53,846 nucleotides of DNA from Pseudomonadota bacterium (GCA_023433515.1 JAEZCN010000102.1:1-53846); one strand, 5' to 3'. Counted from the first letter of the stretch, positions 24,801 through 33,688 are shown. Translations and numbers: made by a program. Notes: generated by a model from the letters alone, not told the origin.

Positions 24801-25402
24801 CCGGCGGCTACCAGTTCGTCGGTCGCACGGTGCAGATGTGGAACCGGTATCGACAGACCGCGGATTTTCGCGACGGCCGCCAGTGGTTGCTGCGGTTCTT
24901 CGACCAGATCCGCTTTTATCCGGTCGGCGCCGGCGAACTGCTCGAGATGCGCAAGGGCTTTCCATACGGCCGGCATCCGCTGCGCATCGAGGAATCGCAA
25001 CTCGATCTCGGCGAATACCTGTCCTTCCTGGAAAAGGAGAAGGCATCGATCGACGCATTCCGCACGCAACAGCGCGCCGCGTTCGACGCCGAGCGCGAAC
25101 GCTGGCGCATCTCGGGCGTCGCCGAAACCCCTGTCGTCGAGACGTCGATGAAATCGGCGGCTCCCGCGCTCCCCGACGACTGCATCGCCGTGACGTCTCC
25201 GGTCTCCGGGAGCGTGTGGCAGATCAAGGTCGCCGCGGGCCAGCTCGTGCAGAAGGGCGACACGCTCGTCGTCATGGAAGCGATGAAGATGGAGATCGCC
25301 GTGGTCGCCGAGGCGACGGGCACCGTCGTCTCGATTCATCAGAAAGCCGGCGCCGGGACCAGCGCCGGCGACACGCTGCTGACGGTCCGGCCGGCCGTAT
25401 GA
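21860..25402 (+). CDS. Biotin-dependent urea/guanidine carboxylase
   Basis: 1180 residues, full length for the family. Biotin carboxylase domain 1-450: KILIANRGAIACRI, IHPGYGFLSENAEF, the ATP-grasp glycine loop STAGGGGIGM, and EVNTRLQVEH. Carboxyltransferase halves (KipA/KipI-like) span about 460-1010, beginning VLSPGTLTTVQDWPGRLG and later YNPARTWTPENAVGIGG and GGYQFVGRT. The biotinyl domain is at the C-terminus, with VMEAMKMEI and biotinyl Lys1143. Unlike fungal urea amidolyase it is not fused to allophanate hydrolase, but the stop overlaps that gene (ATGA). Riboswitch-linked members prefer guanidine over urea, giving carboxyguanidine, and that is the likely role here. The start lacks a strong ribosome-binding site. 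Confidence 0.94.
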   Translation: MLQKILIANRGAIACRILRTVKAMGLRSVAVYSEIDANAPHVREADEAWLLGPAPAAESYLRQDRILEIAKLSGAEAIHPGYGFLSENAEFAAACEQAGIAFIGPTPAQMRDFGLKHTARELAQRSGLPLLPGTDLLQDLPAALAAAEEIGYPVMLKSTAGGGGIGMRRCDTARELEECFTAVQRLAAGNFRNAGVFLEKFVARARHIEVQIFGDGRGSVVALGERDCSVQRRNQKVIEESPAPNLSETARRELHAAAAKLGGAVGYRSAGTVEFVYDVDEQKFYFLEVNTRLQVEHGVTEEVSGIDLVAWMIRTAAGAPPDLSTPFEPRGHAIQARVYAEDPARNFRPASGVLTQVKLPASRRNGEPSDIRLDAWIEAGTEVSAWYDPMLAKVIARGETREQARANLARALSGSRIDGIETNLSYLVSILADRTFIAGEQTTAMLARHTSNIPSIEVLSPGTLTTVQDWPGRLGLWDVGVPPSGPMDSLALRLANRMVGNEPGAAGLEMTVTGATLRFDADAVIALAGAQMTATLDDDAIDFWEPIAVRRGSVLALGRIRGAGQRAYLAVRGGFDLPEYLGSQSTFTLGQFGGHGGRALRTGDVLRLKRDDLSTEGCARIPDFERPDYSHTWRIAVNDGPHGAPDFFTPDDIATFFATEWEVHYNSSRTGVRLIGPKPRWARADGGEAGLHPSNIHDNAYAIGSVDFTGDMPVILGPDGPSLGGFVCPVTIVDDELWKVGQLRPGDKVRFVRYAKPAERPENPSVILTLPATANHADICIRRAGTGNLLVEFGAPVLDLVLRFQVQALLESLNARRDAAIIDLTPGIRSLQVHFDPSRKSANAVIDTLLAAIGKLPNVAEMRLPSRIVHLPLSWDDPATQLATERYKSVRADAPWCPDNIEFIRRINGLSSREEVRDIVFGASYLVMGLGDVYLGAPVATPLDPRHRLVTTKYNPARTWTPENAVGIGGAYLCVYGMEGPGGYQFVGRTVQMWNRYRQTADFRDGRQWLLRFFDQIRFYPVGAGELLEMRKGFPYGRHPLRIEESQLDLGEYLSFLEKEKASIDAFRTQQRAAFDAERERWRISGVAETPVVETSMKSAAPALPDDCIAVTSPVSGSVWQIKVAAGQLVQKGDTLVVMEAMKMEIAVVAEATGTVVSIHQKAGAGTSAGDTLLTVRPAV

Positions 25403-27222
25403 CCAAGGACATGAGTACCGCTCCCGATCTTTCGATCGCCACCCTTTCGCGGGTTTACCGCGCGGGCACGCTGACGCCGCCCGCGCTCGTCGAATCGCTC
25501 ATCGAGCGCCGCAAGGCCTTCCACTCGCACAACATCTGGATCCACCAGATCGGCGACGATGCGCTGCGCGCGCGAGCGCGCGAGCTCTCGAAGGTGTCGC
25601 CGGATTCGCTGCCTCTCTACGGCATACCGTTCGCGGTCAAGGACAACATCGATCTCGCCGGTGTCGAGACGACGTCGGCCTGCCCGGCCTTTGCCTATCT
25701 ACCGCGCGAATCCGCGCCGGTCGTGCAGGCGCTGATCGACGCGGGCGCCATCGTCATCGGCAAGACCAACCTCGACCAGTTCGCCACCGGCCTCGTCGGC
25801 ACGCGTTCGCCATACGGCGTCTGCAGGAACGCGTTCGATCCCGAGTATCTGAGCGGCGGCTCGTCGAGCGGCTCGGCCGTCGCCGTGGCGCTCGGGCTCG
25901 CGAGTTTTTCGCTCGGCACGGATACCGCCGGATCCGGCCGCGTGCCCGCGGCCTTCAACAATCTCGTCGGATACAAACCGACGCTGGGGCTGCTCAGCAT
26001 GCGCGGCGTCGTGCCCGCGTGCCGCTCGCTCGACGTCATGTCGATCTTCGCGCTCACGGCGGAAGATGCCGCGCACGTGCGTGGCGTCGCGGCGCAATTC
26101 GACGCGGCAGATGCCTTCGCGCGCGCCGCGCGATCGCCGGCGCGCCCGGGCTGGGCGGATGCGCCCTCGTTCCGAATCGCCGTCCCGCGAATTTCGCAAC
26201 TCGAATTCTTCGGCAACACCGCCTACGAAGAATTGTTTGGCGAGAGCGTCTCGCGGCTGCTGTCGCTCGGCGGGCAGGCGATCGAGGTCGACATCCAGCC
26301 GCTGCTCGATGCCGCGCGACTCTTGTACGAAGGCCCGTGGGTGGCCGAGCGTTATCTCGCCACCCAGTCGCTGCTGGAGTCGAAGCCCGAGGCGATGCTC
26401 GAAGTCACGCGCCGCATCATCCAGGGCGGCGCGACCCCGAGCGCGCGCGATGCATTCCGCGCGCAATACCGCCTCAGGGAACTGATCCGCAACGCGCAAC
26501 CGATCTGGGACGCGGCCGACGTCCTGCTGCTGCCCACCGCCGGGACTCACTACCGCATCGACGAGGAAACCGCGGATCCGATCCGGCTCAACAGCAACCT
26601 CGGCCGCTACACGAATTTCGTGAACCTCATGGACCTGGCAGCCGTCGCGATTCCGTCCGGCTTCACGCCCGCGGGCCTGCCGTTCGGCGTCACGCTGATC
26701 GCCCCGGCCTGGAACGACGCCGAACTGCTCGCGCTCGCCGCACGCGCGCAACGTGCCGCCGTCGCGACGCTGGGCGCGACGAAGCGGCCGCTTCCGGAGC
26801 CGGCGCCAGACACCTCGTCGCCCTCCGGCGCGAACACGATCGACGTGATGGTTTGCGGTGCACACATGTCCGGGCTGCCCCTCAACGAGCAACTGCTCGA
26901 GCGCGGCGCGTGGCAGGTGGCGACGACCCGCACCGCGCCGGTCTACCGCTTCTACGCGCTGCCCGGCGGTCCGCCGTTTCGCCCCGGACTCGTGCAGGTG
27001 CACGAGAATGGAGTCGCCATCGATGTCGAGGTGTGGCGCGTGCCCACGGAAACCTTCGGCTCGTTCGTCTCAGGGATACCCGCACCGCTCGCCATCGGCA
27101 AGGTGAAACTCGAGGACGGGAGCGCGGTCTGCGGTTTTCTGTGCGAATCGGTCGGCGTGACCGGCGCGAAAGACATCAGTGCGCTCGGCGGATGGAGGCA
27201 ATACCTCGCAACGCTGGGTTGA
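25399..27222 (+). CDS. atzF: Allophanate hydrolase
   Basis: 607 residues from ATG 25399, overlapping the carboxylase stop. Amidase-signature domain: Lys81 in FAVKDNID, the Ser-rich GGSSSGSA (153-160) and nucleophile Ser179 in DTAGSGRVP, then YKPTLGL. A second C-terminal domain from about 475 (VMVCGAHMSGLPLNEQL, YRFYALPGGPPFRPG) is the decarboxylase-type domain of AtzF/DUR-type allophanate hydrolases. The enzyme converts allophanate to ammonia and carbon dioxide, which ends the guanidine pathway. Atypical for a lone amidase, its length and second domain make the assignment firm. Confidence 0.94.
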   Translation: MTKDMSTAPDLSIATLSRVYRAGTLTPPALVESLIERRKAFHSHNIWIHQIGDDALRARARELSKVSPDSLPLYGIPFAVKDNIDLAGVETTSACPAFAYLPRESAPVVQALIDAGAIVIGKTNLDQFATGLVGTRSPYGVCRNAFDPEYLSGGSSSGSAVAVALGLASFSLGTDTAGSGRVPAAFNNLVGYKPTLGLLSMRGVVPACRSLDVMSIFALTAEDAAHVRGVAAQFDAADAFARAARSPARPGWADAPSFRIAVPRISQLEFFGNTAYEELFGESVSRLLSLGGQAIEVDIQPLLDAARLLYEGPWVAERYLATQSLLESKPEAMLEVTRRIIQGGATPSARDAFRAQYRLRELIRNAQPIWDAADVLLLPTAGTHYRIDEETADPIRLNSNLGRYTNFVNLMDLAAVAIPSGFTPAGLPFGVTLIAPAWNDAELLALAARAQRAAVATLGATKRPLPEPAPDTSSPSGANTIDVMVCGAHMSGLPLNEQLLERGAWQVATTRTAPVYRFYALPGGPPFRPGLVQVHENGVAIDVEVWRVPTETFGSFVSGIPAPLAIGKVKLEDGSAVCGFLCESVGVTGAKDISALGGWRQYLATLG

Positions 27223-27273
27223 GCCGGCTACGATCGGGCGCGCAATCCCACTCCCAATCGGAGGCAACGAGGC

Positions 27274-27765
27274 ATGGCCGCCCTGAAGCTGCGAATCAAC
27301 GGTAAGGAAGTCTCGACCGACGTCGATCCGAACACGCCGCTCCTGTGGGTGCTGCGCGATTCGCTCGGCCTCGTCGGCACGAAGTTCGGCTGCGGCATGG
27401 CCGTGTGCGGCGCCTGCACGGTGCACGCCGACGGCAATCCGGTTCGCTCCTGCACGACACCGGTGAGCTCGGTCGTCGGTCAGGCGATCACGACCATCGA
27501 AGGCCTCGCACCCTCCGACACGAAACTGCATCCGCTGCAGGAAGCCTGGATCGAACACGACGTGCCGCAATGCGGCTACTGCCAGGCGGGCCAGATCATG
27601 TCGGCCGCCGCGTTGCTCGCGCGCACGCCGCAGCCGACCGACGCCGACATCGACACCGCGCTGGCCGGCAACATCTGCCGCTGCGGCACCTACCAGCGCA
27701 TCCGCGCCGCGGTGCACACCGCGGCCGGCAAGCTGGCCCAGGGAAACCTGGTCAAGGGGAAATGA
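27274..27765 (+). CDS. (2Fe-2S)-binding subunit of molybdenum hydroxylase (IorA-like)
   Basis: 163 residues. The ferredoxin-type cluster has Cys40, Cys45, Cys48 and Cys60 (FGCGMAVCGAC...RSC). The second alpha-helical cluster has Cys100, Cys103 (QCGYCQAG), Cys135 and Cys137 (NICRCG). This is the small electron-transfer subunit of xanthine-oxidase-family enzymes, close to isoquinoline 1-oxidoreductase alpha. GGAGG precedes the start. It begins 51 bp after the allophanate hydrolase stop on the same strand, with no terminator between, so read-through from the guanidine operon is possible. Confidence 0.93.
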   Translation: MAALKLRINGKEVSTDVDPNTPLLWVLRDSLGLVGTKFGCGMAVCGACTVHADGNPVRSCTTPVSSVVGQAITTIEGLAPSDTKLHPLQEAWIEHDVPQCGYCQAGQIMSAAALLARTPQPTDADIDTALAGNICRCGTYQRIRAAVHTAAGKLAQGNLVKGK

Positions 27766-27766
27766 C

Positions 27767-30031
27767 ATGAACGCACGCACCCGCGACCCCATCACGGCCG
27801 ACGAATACCTGCGCGAGATCATCCGCGAGATGGAAGGCGCGTCTCCCGCCGGCGGCAAGGTAGTCAGCTCGAGCGTCGTGCTCGACCGCCGCGGCTTCCT
27901 CAAGCTCACGGGCCTCGCGGGCGGCGGCCTGGTACTCGCCTTCTGCACGAGCGCGCCCGCCGAAGGCGCCACGGCAGGCGCCAGGGACTTCGTGCCCAAC
28001 GCGTTCATCAAGGTGGGCCGCGACGGCAGGATCCTCATCTTCAACAAGGGCCCCGAGATCGGCCAGGGCATCAAGACCGCGTTTCCGCTGATCATCGCCG
28101 AGGAGCTCGACGCGAAGTGGTCGGACGTGGTCGTCGAGCAGGCGCCGGTGAATCCGGCCGTGTTCGGCAACCAGAGCGCGGGTGGCTCGCGTTCGATTCC
28201 CTCGAGCTGGGACCAGCTGCGCAAGGCCGGCGCCGTGGCGCGCGCGATGCTCGTGTCCGCGGCGGCGGCCCAGTGGAAAGTGCCCGCCGCGGAATGCACG
28301 ACGCGCGACAGCACCGTGATACATGGCAAGCGCACGCTCGGCTACGGCGCGCTGGCCGCGAAGGCCGCGCTGCTGCCGGTGCCCGATGCCGCGAGCGTGC
28401 CGCTCAAGCAACGCTCCGAATACCGGTTGTTGGGCAAGTCGTACACCGGCGTCGAGAACCACCTGCTCGTCACCGGCAAGCCGCTGTTCGGCATCGACCA
28501 GACGCTGCCCGGCATGAAGATCGCCGTATACGAGAAATGCCCCGCGGTTGGCGGCAAGGTGCGCTCGGCCAATCTCGACGAGATCAAGAAGCTCCCGGGC
28601 GTGCGCGACGCCTTCGTCATCGAAGGCAACGGCAAGACCACGGAAGTGATGCCGGGCGTCGCGATCGTCGCCGACACCACGTGGGCCGCTTTCGAAGCGC
28701 GCAAGCAGCTCGAGGTCGACTGGGACGAATCGAGCGCGTCGAAGGACAGCTGGAGCGAACTCGTCAAGCGGGCAACCGAGCTCGGCAAGCAACCGACCGG
28801 CGAGAAAGTCACTATCGCGAAAGGCGATCCCGCGGCGCTCGCGGGCGCGGCGAAGAAGGTCGAGGCGTTCTACACCTATCAATTCGTCTCGCATGCGCCG
28901 CTCGAGCCGCAGAACTGCACGGCGTGGAGCCACGACGGCATCATGGAATTCTGGGCGCCGACCCAGACCGCGGACCGCGCGTTATCCACCGTCGCCGGCG
29001 CGCTCGGCCTGCCCGTCGAGAAGATCAAGATCAACCAGACGCGCGTGGGGGGCGGATTCGGACGCCGGCTCATGAACGACTACGTCTGCGAGGCCGGCGC
29101 GATCGCGCAGCGCTTCGCGGGCCCGGTCAAACTCGTGTGGACGCGCGAGCAGGACCTCTCGCACGACTTCTTCCGCCCGGGCGGCTTCCATGCGCTCGCG
29201 GGCGGCGTCGACGCGAACGGCAAGCTCGTCGCGTGGCGCAATCACTTCATCACCTTCACCACGGACGGCACGAACCCGGTGAGCGGCGGCAACCTGCCGG
29301 AGCAGGAATTCCCCGCGCTGAACCTGGCCAACTACCAGCTCACGCAGACGATGCTGCCGCTCAAGACGCCGTGCGGGCCGTGGCGCGCGCCGCGCTCCTG
29401 CTCGGTCGCCTGGGTCATCCAGAGTTTCCTGCACGAGCTCTCGGCGGCCGCCGGACGCGATCATCGCGACTTCCTGCTCGAGGTCATGGGCGAGCCGCGC
29501 CTGCTCGAGGGCGGGCTCAACACGGGCCGCGCGGCGGACGTCATCAAGCTCGCCTGCGAGAAGGCCGGCTGGGGTCGCAAACTACCTGAAGGCCACGGGC
29601 TGGGACTCGCGTTCCACTTCAGCCACGCGGGTCATTTCGCCGAGGTGGCGGAGGTCAGCGTCGATGCGAACCGCAAGCTGCGCGTGCACCGCGTGGTGGT
29701 CGCGGGCGACATCGGCCCGATCGTCAACATGAGCGGCGCGAACAACCAGTGCGAAGGCGGCGCCACCGACGGCTTCAGCACGATGATGGGACTCGAGATC
29801 ACGATGGAGAACGGCCGCATCGAGCAGTCGAACTTCCACGAGTATCCGATCCTGCGCATCGCGCACCAGCCGAAGGTCGAGGTGCACTTCATCCAGAGCG
29901 ACAACCCTCCGACCGGTGTCGGCGAGCCGGCGCTGCCGCCGGTCGCGCCCGCGATCTGCAACGCGATCTACGCCGCGATCGGGCATCGCGTGCGCACGCT
30001 GCCGCTCACGAAGGAAGGCTTCTCGGTCTGA
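27767..30031 (+). CDS. Molybdopterin-binding subunit of molybdenum hydroxylase (IorB-like)
   Basis: 754 residues, starting two bases after the small-subunit stop. A twin-arginine-like motif RRGFLKL (Arg41-Arg42) and a hydrophobic stretch (LTGLAGGGLVLAF) lie after a 40-residue polar N-terminus, which suggests Tat export of the dimer. Catalytic-subunit features include GPEIGQGIKTAF, VGGGFGRRL, PCGPWRAP and the terminal GVGEPALPP with the base glutamate. The family hydroxylates aldehydes or N-heterocycles using molybdenum cytosine dinucleotide cofactor and usually passes electrons to a cytochrome. No cofactor-insertion (XdhC/MocA) gene is nearby. The substrate is unknown. Confidence 0.92.
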   Translation: MNARTRDPITADEYLREIIREMEGASPAGGKVVSSSVVLDRRGFLKLTGLAGGGLVLAFCTSAPAEGATAGARDFVPNAFIKVGRDGRILIFNKGPEIGQGIKTAFPLIIAEELDAKWSDVVVEQAPVNPAVFGNQSAGGSRSIPSSWDQLRKAGAVARAMLVSAAAAQWKVPAAECTTRDSTVIHGKRTLGYGALAAKAALLPVPDAASVPLKQRSEYRLLGKSYTGVENHLLVTGKPLFGIDQTLPGMKIAVYEKCPAVGGKVRSANLDEIKKLPGVRDAFVIEGNGKTTEVMPGVAIVADTTWAAFEARKQLEVDWDESSASKDSWSELVKRATELGKQPTGEKVTIAKGDPAALAGAAKKVEAFYTYQFVSHAPLEPQNCTAWSHDGIMEFWAPTQTADRALSTVAGALGLPVEKIKINQTRVGGGFGRRLMNDYVCEAGAIAQRFAGPVKLVWTREQDLSHDFFRPGGFHALAGGVDANGKLVAWRNHFITFTTDGTNPVSGGNLPEQEFPALNLANYQLTQTMLPLKTPCGPWRAPRSCSVAWVIQSFLHELSAAAGRDHRDFLLEVMGEPRLLEGGLNTGRAADVIKLACEKAGWGRKLPEGHGLGLAFHFSHAGHFAEVAEVSVDANRKLRVHRVVVAGDIGPIVNMSGANNQCEGGATDGFSTMMGLEITMENGRIEQSNFHEYPILRIAHQPKVEVHFIQSDNPPTGVGEPALPPVAPAICNAIYAAIGHRVRTLPLTKEGFSV

Positions 30032-30305
30032 CCCGCGGACGCCCGGTTGGCTGCGGGTCCACGCGCGTGGTCCTGCCCGCCTGTTCCCGCCGGATCGGCT
30101 ACGCGCGCCTCATCAACATGCAGCCGTCGAGAAAGCCAGGGACGGCGGCGCGGACTATTCGTCTAAGTAGTTAGGTGTCGTGGCGCGCCCACACGCGCGT
30201 GGGACGAACAGGCCACGCGATCGGCTCATGGTCGTACAGACGGCGCGGTGCCATCGCGGCTAGGGTCCGCGCCGCGAATTCGCGAACCAGCCAAAGGGGG
30301 ATCCC

Positions 30306-31847
30306 ATGATCCCGATCACTCGCTCCTTACTCCTGTTGTCGCTGTCGCTGGCGCTCGGCGTGGCGCACATCGGCGACACGTTCGCACAGGTCCCGGCGCC
30401 CGCGCCTCCGCGTGGCCAGCTCATCGAGAATCCCCCGCAGAAGCTCGGGTCCTACACGGTCGCCGATCTGCTCGGGCGCATCGCCGATGGCACGGTGACC
30501 CAGTGGCTCATCACGCAATCGACCGCGCAGGAATGCACCGTCGACGTGTACCAGATCCGCTACGGCACCATCGGCTCCGCGGGAGAGCCGACGACCGCTT
30601 CGGGCGCGCTGATGATCCCCTCAGGGACGCCCGCAAACTGCCAGGGGCCGCGGCCGATCGCGATGTACGCGCACGGCAAGCGCAATCTCGAGTCGATCAA
30701 CATCGCCGATCTCGACGGCGACGCGGAGGGCGTGATGATCGCGCTGTCGCTGGCGAGCGCGGGATACGTCGTGATCGCACCTAACTACGCGGGATACGAC
30801 ACGTCGACGTTGCCGTATCATCCGTTCCTGCACGCCGCGCAGCAGTCCGCCGACATGATGGATGCGCTCGCCGCGGCGCGCGCGGCTCTCGCCGGCACCG
30901 CGGTCACCGACAACGGCAGGCTGTTCATCACGGGCTACTCCCAGGGCGGACACGTCGCGATGGCGACCCACCGCGCGATGCAGGCAGCCGGCATGACGGT
31001 GACCGCGTCCGCGCCGATGTCCGGCCCATACGCCATGTCCGCCTTCGCGGACGCGGTGTTCATGGGACAGGTGGGCAAGGGTTCGGTTGAAGAGTTCGCG
31101 ATGCTGGCTTCGAGCTACCAGCACGCGTATGGAAATCTCTTCGCAGCTCCCGCGGAGATGTTCGAACCGCAATACGTCGGCGCGCCGGACCTGTTTCCGA
31201 GCACGGTCAGTGGCGACAATCTGGTCGCGCAGGGATCGCTTCCGCCGGACGCGTTGTTCAACGACACGCCACCGAGCGCCGAGCTGGCACCGATGACGCC
31301 GGCCACCGAACCGCGGGAATTCGCCGCCGTGTTCGCGCTGGGATTCGGGCCCGATCACCTGATCACGAACGGCTATCGCCAGGCCTATCTACAGGACGCG
31401 GCCGCCGCGCCCGACGAGGGATTCCCGGACACGACCAGCGGATTGCCGCCCGCGAATCCCGCGCATCCGCTGCGCCAGGCGCTGAAGGACAACGATCTCA
31501 GGAACTGGTCGCCGGTGGCGCCCGTCCAGCTCTGCGGCGGATCCGACGATCCCGTCGTGTTCTTCTTCAATACGGAGCTGATCCAGGGCTACTGGGCCGC
31601 GAACGCGCCCGGCAGCCAGGTGACGACGCTCGATGTCGATCTCGCACCCAGCGCCGAGGGTCCGTTTCCCGAGATACGTCAGCGATTCGCGCAGGCGAAG
31701 CGATTGATCGGGACGATTTCAGTGATCGACGGCGCGAAGGACGGCGGGCGATCCGCGGTGCTCGAGAACTATCACGACGTTCTCGTTCCCGCGTTCTGCA
31801 TGCAGGCGACTCGTTCGTTCTTCGACCAACTCGCCGCCGCGCCCTGA
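30306..31847 (+). CDS. Secreted alpha/beta hydrolase, secretory lipase-like
   Basis: 513 residues from ATG 30306, seven bases after AAAGGGG. Signal peptide LLLLSLSLALGVAHIGDTFAQ. Serine hydrolase elements are the oxyanion-side YAHGKRN, the nucleophile elbow GYSQGG with Ser212, an acid probably in GGSDDPVV (about 418-424), and His490 in YHDVLVP. Cysteine pairs (QECTVD, ANCQG, LCGG, FCMQ) suggest disulfides. The domain layout resembles secretory lipases and tannase-like esterases. The upstream 274 bp contains palindromic ACGCGCGTGG copies (30061, 30193) but no gene. It converges on the PEP-CTERM gene with 7 bp between stops. Confidence 0.85.
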   Translation: MIPITRSLLLLSLSLALGVAHIGDTFAQVPAPAPPRGQLIENPPQKLGSYTVADLLGRIADGTVTQWLITQSTAQECTVDVYQIRYGTIGSAGEPTTASGALMIPSGTPANCQGPRPIAMYAHGKRNLESINIADLDGDAEGVMIALSLASAGYVVIAPNYAGYDTSTLPYHPFLHAAQQSADMMDALAAARAALAGTAVTDNGRLFITGYSQGGHVAMATHRAMQAAGMTVTASAPMSGPYAMSAFADAVFMGQVGKGSVEEFAMLASSYQHAYGNLFAAPAEMFEPQYVGAPDLFPSTVSGDNLVAQGSLPPDALFNDTPPSAELAPMTPATEPREFAAVFALGFGPDHLITNGYRQAYLQDAAAAPDEGFPDTTSGLPPANPAHPLRQALKDNDLRNWSPVAPVQLCGGSDDPVVFFFNTELIQGYWAANAPGSQVTTLDVDLAPSAEGPFPEIRQRFAQAKRLIGTISVIDGAKDGGRSAVLENYHDVLVPAFCMQATRSFFDQLAAAP

Positions 31848-31854
31848 TGTGCGA

Positions 31855-32601
31855 TCAGTTCGGCAGCACCGCGCGCGCCGTTCGCCGGCGCGTCGCGAGC
31901 CACATGCCGGCGAGACCCACGGTCAACAGCGACCACGTGCCCGGCTCGGGTACCGACCGCTGGACCTGGCGCAAGGTCACGTCGTCGCTGCCGACCCCGG
32001 TGCTGAAGAGCAGCTGGCCGTCCGCGTCGTATTGCGAATAGCCGAAACTGAAGCTCGGAAAGCCGGTCAGCAGCGAGTCGATCGGCAGCGGATCGAGCAA
32101 CGACCAACCCGCCGGAACCGTGACGGTGTCGAAGCCGAACGCGCCGAAGCCCCAGGAGCGGAAAACGTTCGCGGGGTCCGTGGGCAGCCGGCCCAGGCTC
32201 GAACTGAGGTTGAACTGGTCGAAGGGCGGATTTCCGTCGAACTCGATATCGTTGAGGACGAGGATGTCGCTCGGCGATGAAAATCCCGGATTGTGGGTGC
32301 CGTCGAAACCGAAGATCCCGAGCGAGCCGCCCGGACCGAAGCTGAAAGTCGCCGCGGTGATGGCTCCATTGTAGATCTTCACCGTGTCGCTCTCGAACGT
32401 GGCCGGCGTTTCCGATTCGTAGGTGAACGTACCGGTGAAGGTGGTTCCAGACGTCAGAAGCGGCGTGAGTTCCACGGGAGTGTGTTCGTCCCAGTAGGCC
32501 GAGTTGATGACGCCCGAGATTTCGTAGGTGAACGGCGTGGCGAAAGCCGACAACGGAAGCAACGCGGCGCACACGACGGCCGACAGGCGATTGGAGCGCA
32601 T
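31855..32601 (-). CDS. PEP-CTERM sorting domain protein
   Basis: 248 residues. The start is at 32601 behind GGAGAAGGGG. An N-terminal signal (VVCAALLPLSAFA) leads to a Ser/Thr/Gly/Phe-rich beta-sandwich-like body with no catalytic motif. The C-terminus VPEPGTWSLLTVGLAGMWLATRRR is split here as VPEPGTWSLL, a hydrophobic helix, and a basic RRRTAR tail, the exact tripartite PEP-CTERM signal. Such proteins are recognised by exosortase and end up at the cell surface or in extracellular matrix. No exosortase or exopolysaccharide gene lies in the window. It is transcribed in the same direction as the glutaminase 82 bp upstream. Confidence 0.88.
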   Translation of the reverse strand: MRSNRLSAVVCAALLPLSAFATPFTYEISGVINSAYWDEHTPVELTPLLTSGTTFTGTFTYESETPATFESDTVKIYNGAITAATFSFGPGGSLGIFGFDGTHNPGFSSPSDILVLNDIEFDGNPPFDQFNLSSSLGRLPTDPANVFRSWGFGAFGFDTVTVPAGWSLLDPLPIDSLLTGFPSFSFGYSQYDADGQLLFSTGVGSDDVTLRQVQRSVPEPGTWSLLTVGLAGMWLATRRRTARAVLPN

Positions 32602-32683
32602 TTCCCCTTCTCCGTTTCTTATTGTCTGGAACGAGCCACCAGTCTAACGGTCCTTGCCGGGGCAGGAACGGGATTCGACATAA

Positions 32684-33688
32684 CTACTCGTACGGCTTCG
32701 ATGCGAATAGATTGAGTCCGAGCCGCTCCGAGAGGAACCGCGTGACTAGTTTGCCCCTGACGCTGTTGCCAGCGCCATCGAGGGGCGGCGCGAACGTGCC
32801 GAGCCCGCCTTTGCCGGGCGCGGCCGTGAAGATGCCGCCGCTGACGCCGCTCTTGCCGGGCAAGCCGACGTCGTAGAGCCAGTCGCCGGATTGTTCGTAG
32901 AGCCCGGCGGTGGCCAGCGACGCGAGCACGTGTTTGCAGTGCGCGGCGTCGATGACGCGCTCGCGCGTGAGCGGATTGACGCCACCGTCGGCGAGCGTCG
33001 CGCCCATGATCGCGAGATCCTTCGCCGTGACTCTCAGCGAGCATTGCCTGGTGTAGACCTCGGTGGCCACGAGCGCGTCGCAATACATCCTGCCGTAGCC
33101 TTCGAGCAGCCGCGCGATGCCGCGGTTGCGCTGGTTGGTCCCGGCCTCCGATTCGTAAACCTCGTCGTCGAACGCGAGTTCCCGGCCCGCGAAGCGCGAC
33201 AGCCCTTCCCTGACGGTGCGCCACTTCTCCTCGATCGTCCCGCCCGGCACGAGGCTCGTGGTCGCGATGGCGCCCGCGTTGACCATGGGGTTCATGGTGC
33301 GCTCGGGATTCAGGTCGATCGCCATGACCGAATCGAACGGCAGGCCCGTCGCGTTCACGCCGATCTTCGCGCGCGCCTCGGCCGCGCCAATGGACTGGCA
33401 CACCAGCGCGAACACGAAAGGCTTCGACACGCTTTGAATGCTGAACTCGTGGCCGGCATCGCCGACCGAGTGCCACGAGCCGTCGATGTCCGCCACGCAG
33501 ATGCCGAACAAGCCGCGCGGCGCGCGCCCGAGCGCCGGAATGTAGTTAGCCACCTCGCCATCGTCGATGCCGCGAAAGCGCGCGTGAGCCTCGTCCACGA
33601 CGCGCGCGACCTGCTCGCGCGCGGGCAGCCGGCCGGTCGACACCGCGACGTCGTCGCCGCTTTCGACGCTGTCAAGAGGAATTGGCAT
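32684..33688 (-). CDS. glsA: Glutaminase
   Basis: 334 residues from ATG 33688. Serine-dependent beta-lactamase-like glutaminase: EFSIQSVSKPF contains the catalytic S-x-x-K pair Ser86/Lys89. It is followed by NPMVNAGAI (substrate Asn), ESEAGTNQRNRGIA, YTRQCSL and the C-terminal GKSGVSGGI. It converts glutamine to glutamate and ammonia. The length matches GlsA/YbaS (about 310) with a short N-terminal extension. It diverges from the transglutaminase/ATP-grasp operon across 134 bp, which also contains a TATATT box (33785-33790) and a 12-bp palindrome at 33767-33778. Confidence 0.95.
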   Translation of the reverse strand: MPIPLDSVESGDDVAVSTGRLPAREQVARVVDEAHARFRGIDDGEVANYIPALGRAPRGLFGICVADIDGSWHSVGDAGHEFSIQSVSKPFVFALVCQSIGAAEARAKIGVNATGLPFDSVMAIDLNPERTMNPMVNAGAIATTSLVPGGTIEEKWRTVREGLSRFAGRELAFDDEVYESEAGTNQRNRGIARLLEGYGRMYCDALVATEVYTRQCSLRVTAKDLAIMGATLADGGVNPLTRERVIDAAHCKHVLASLATAGLYEQSGDWLYDVGLPGKSGVSGGIFTAAPGKGGLGTFAPPLDGAGNSVRGKLVTRFLSERLGLNLFASKPYE

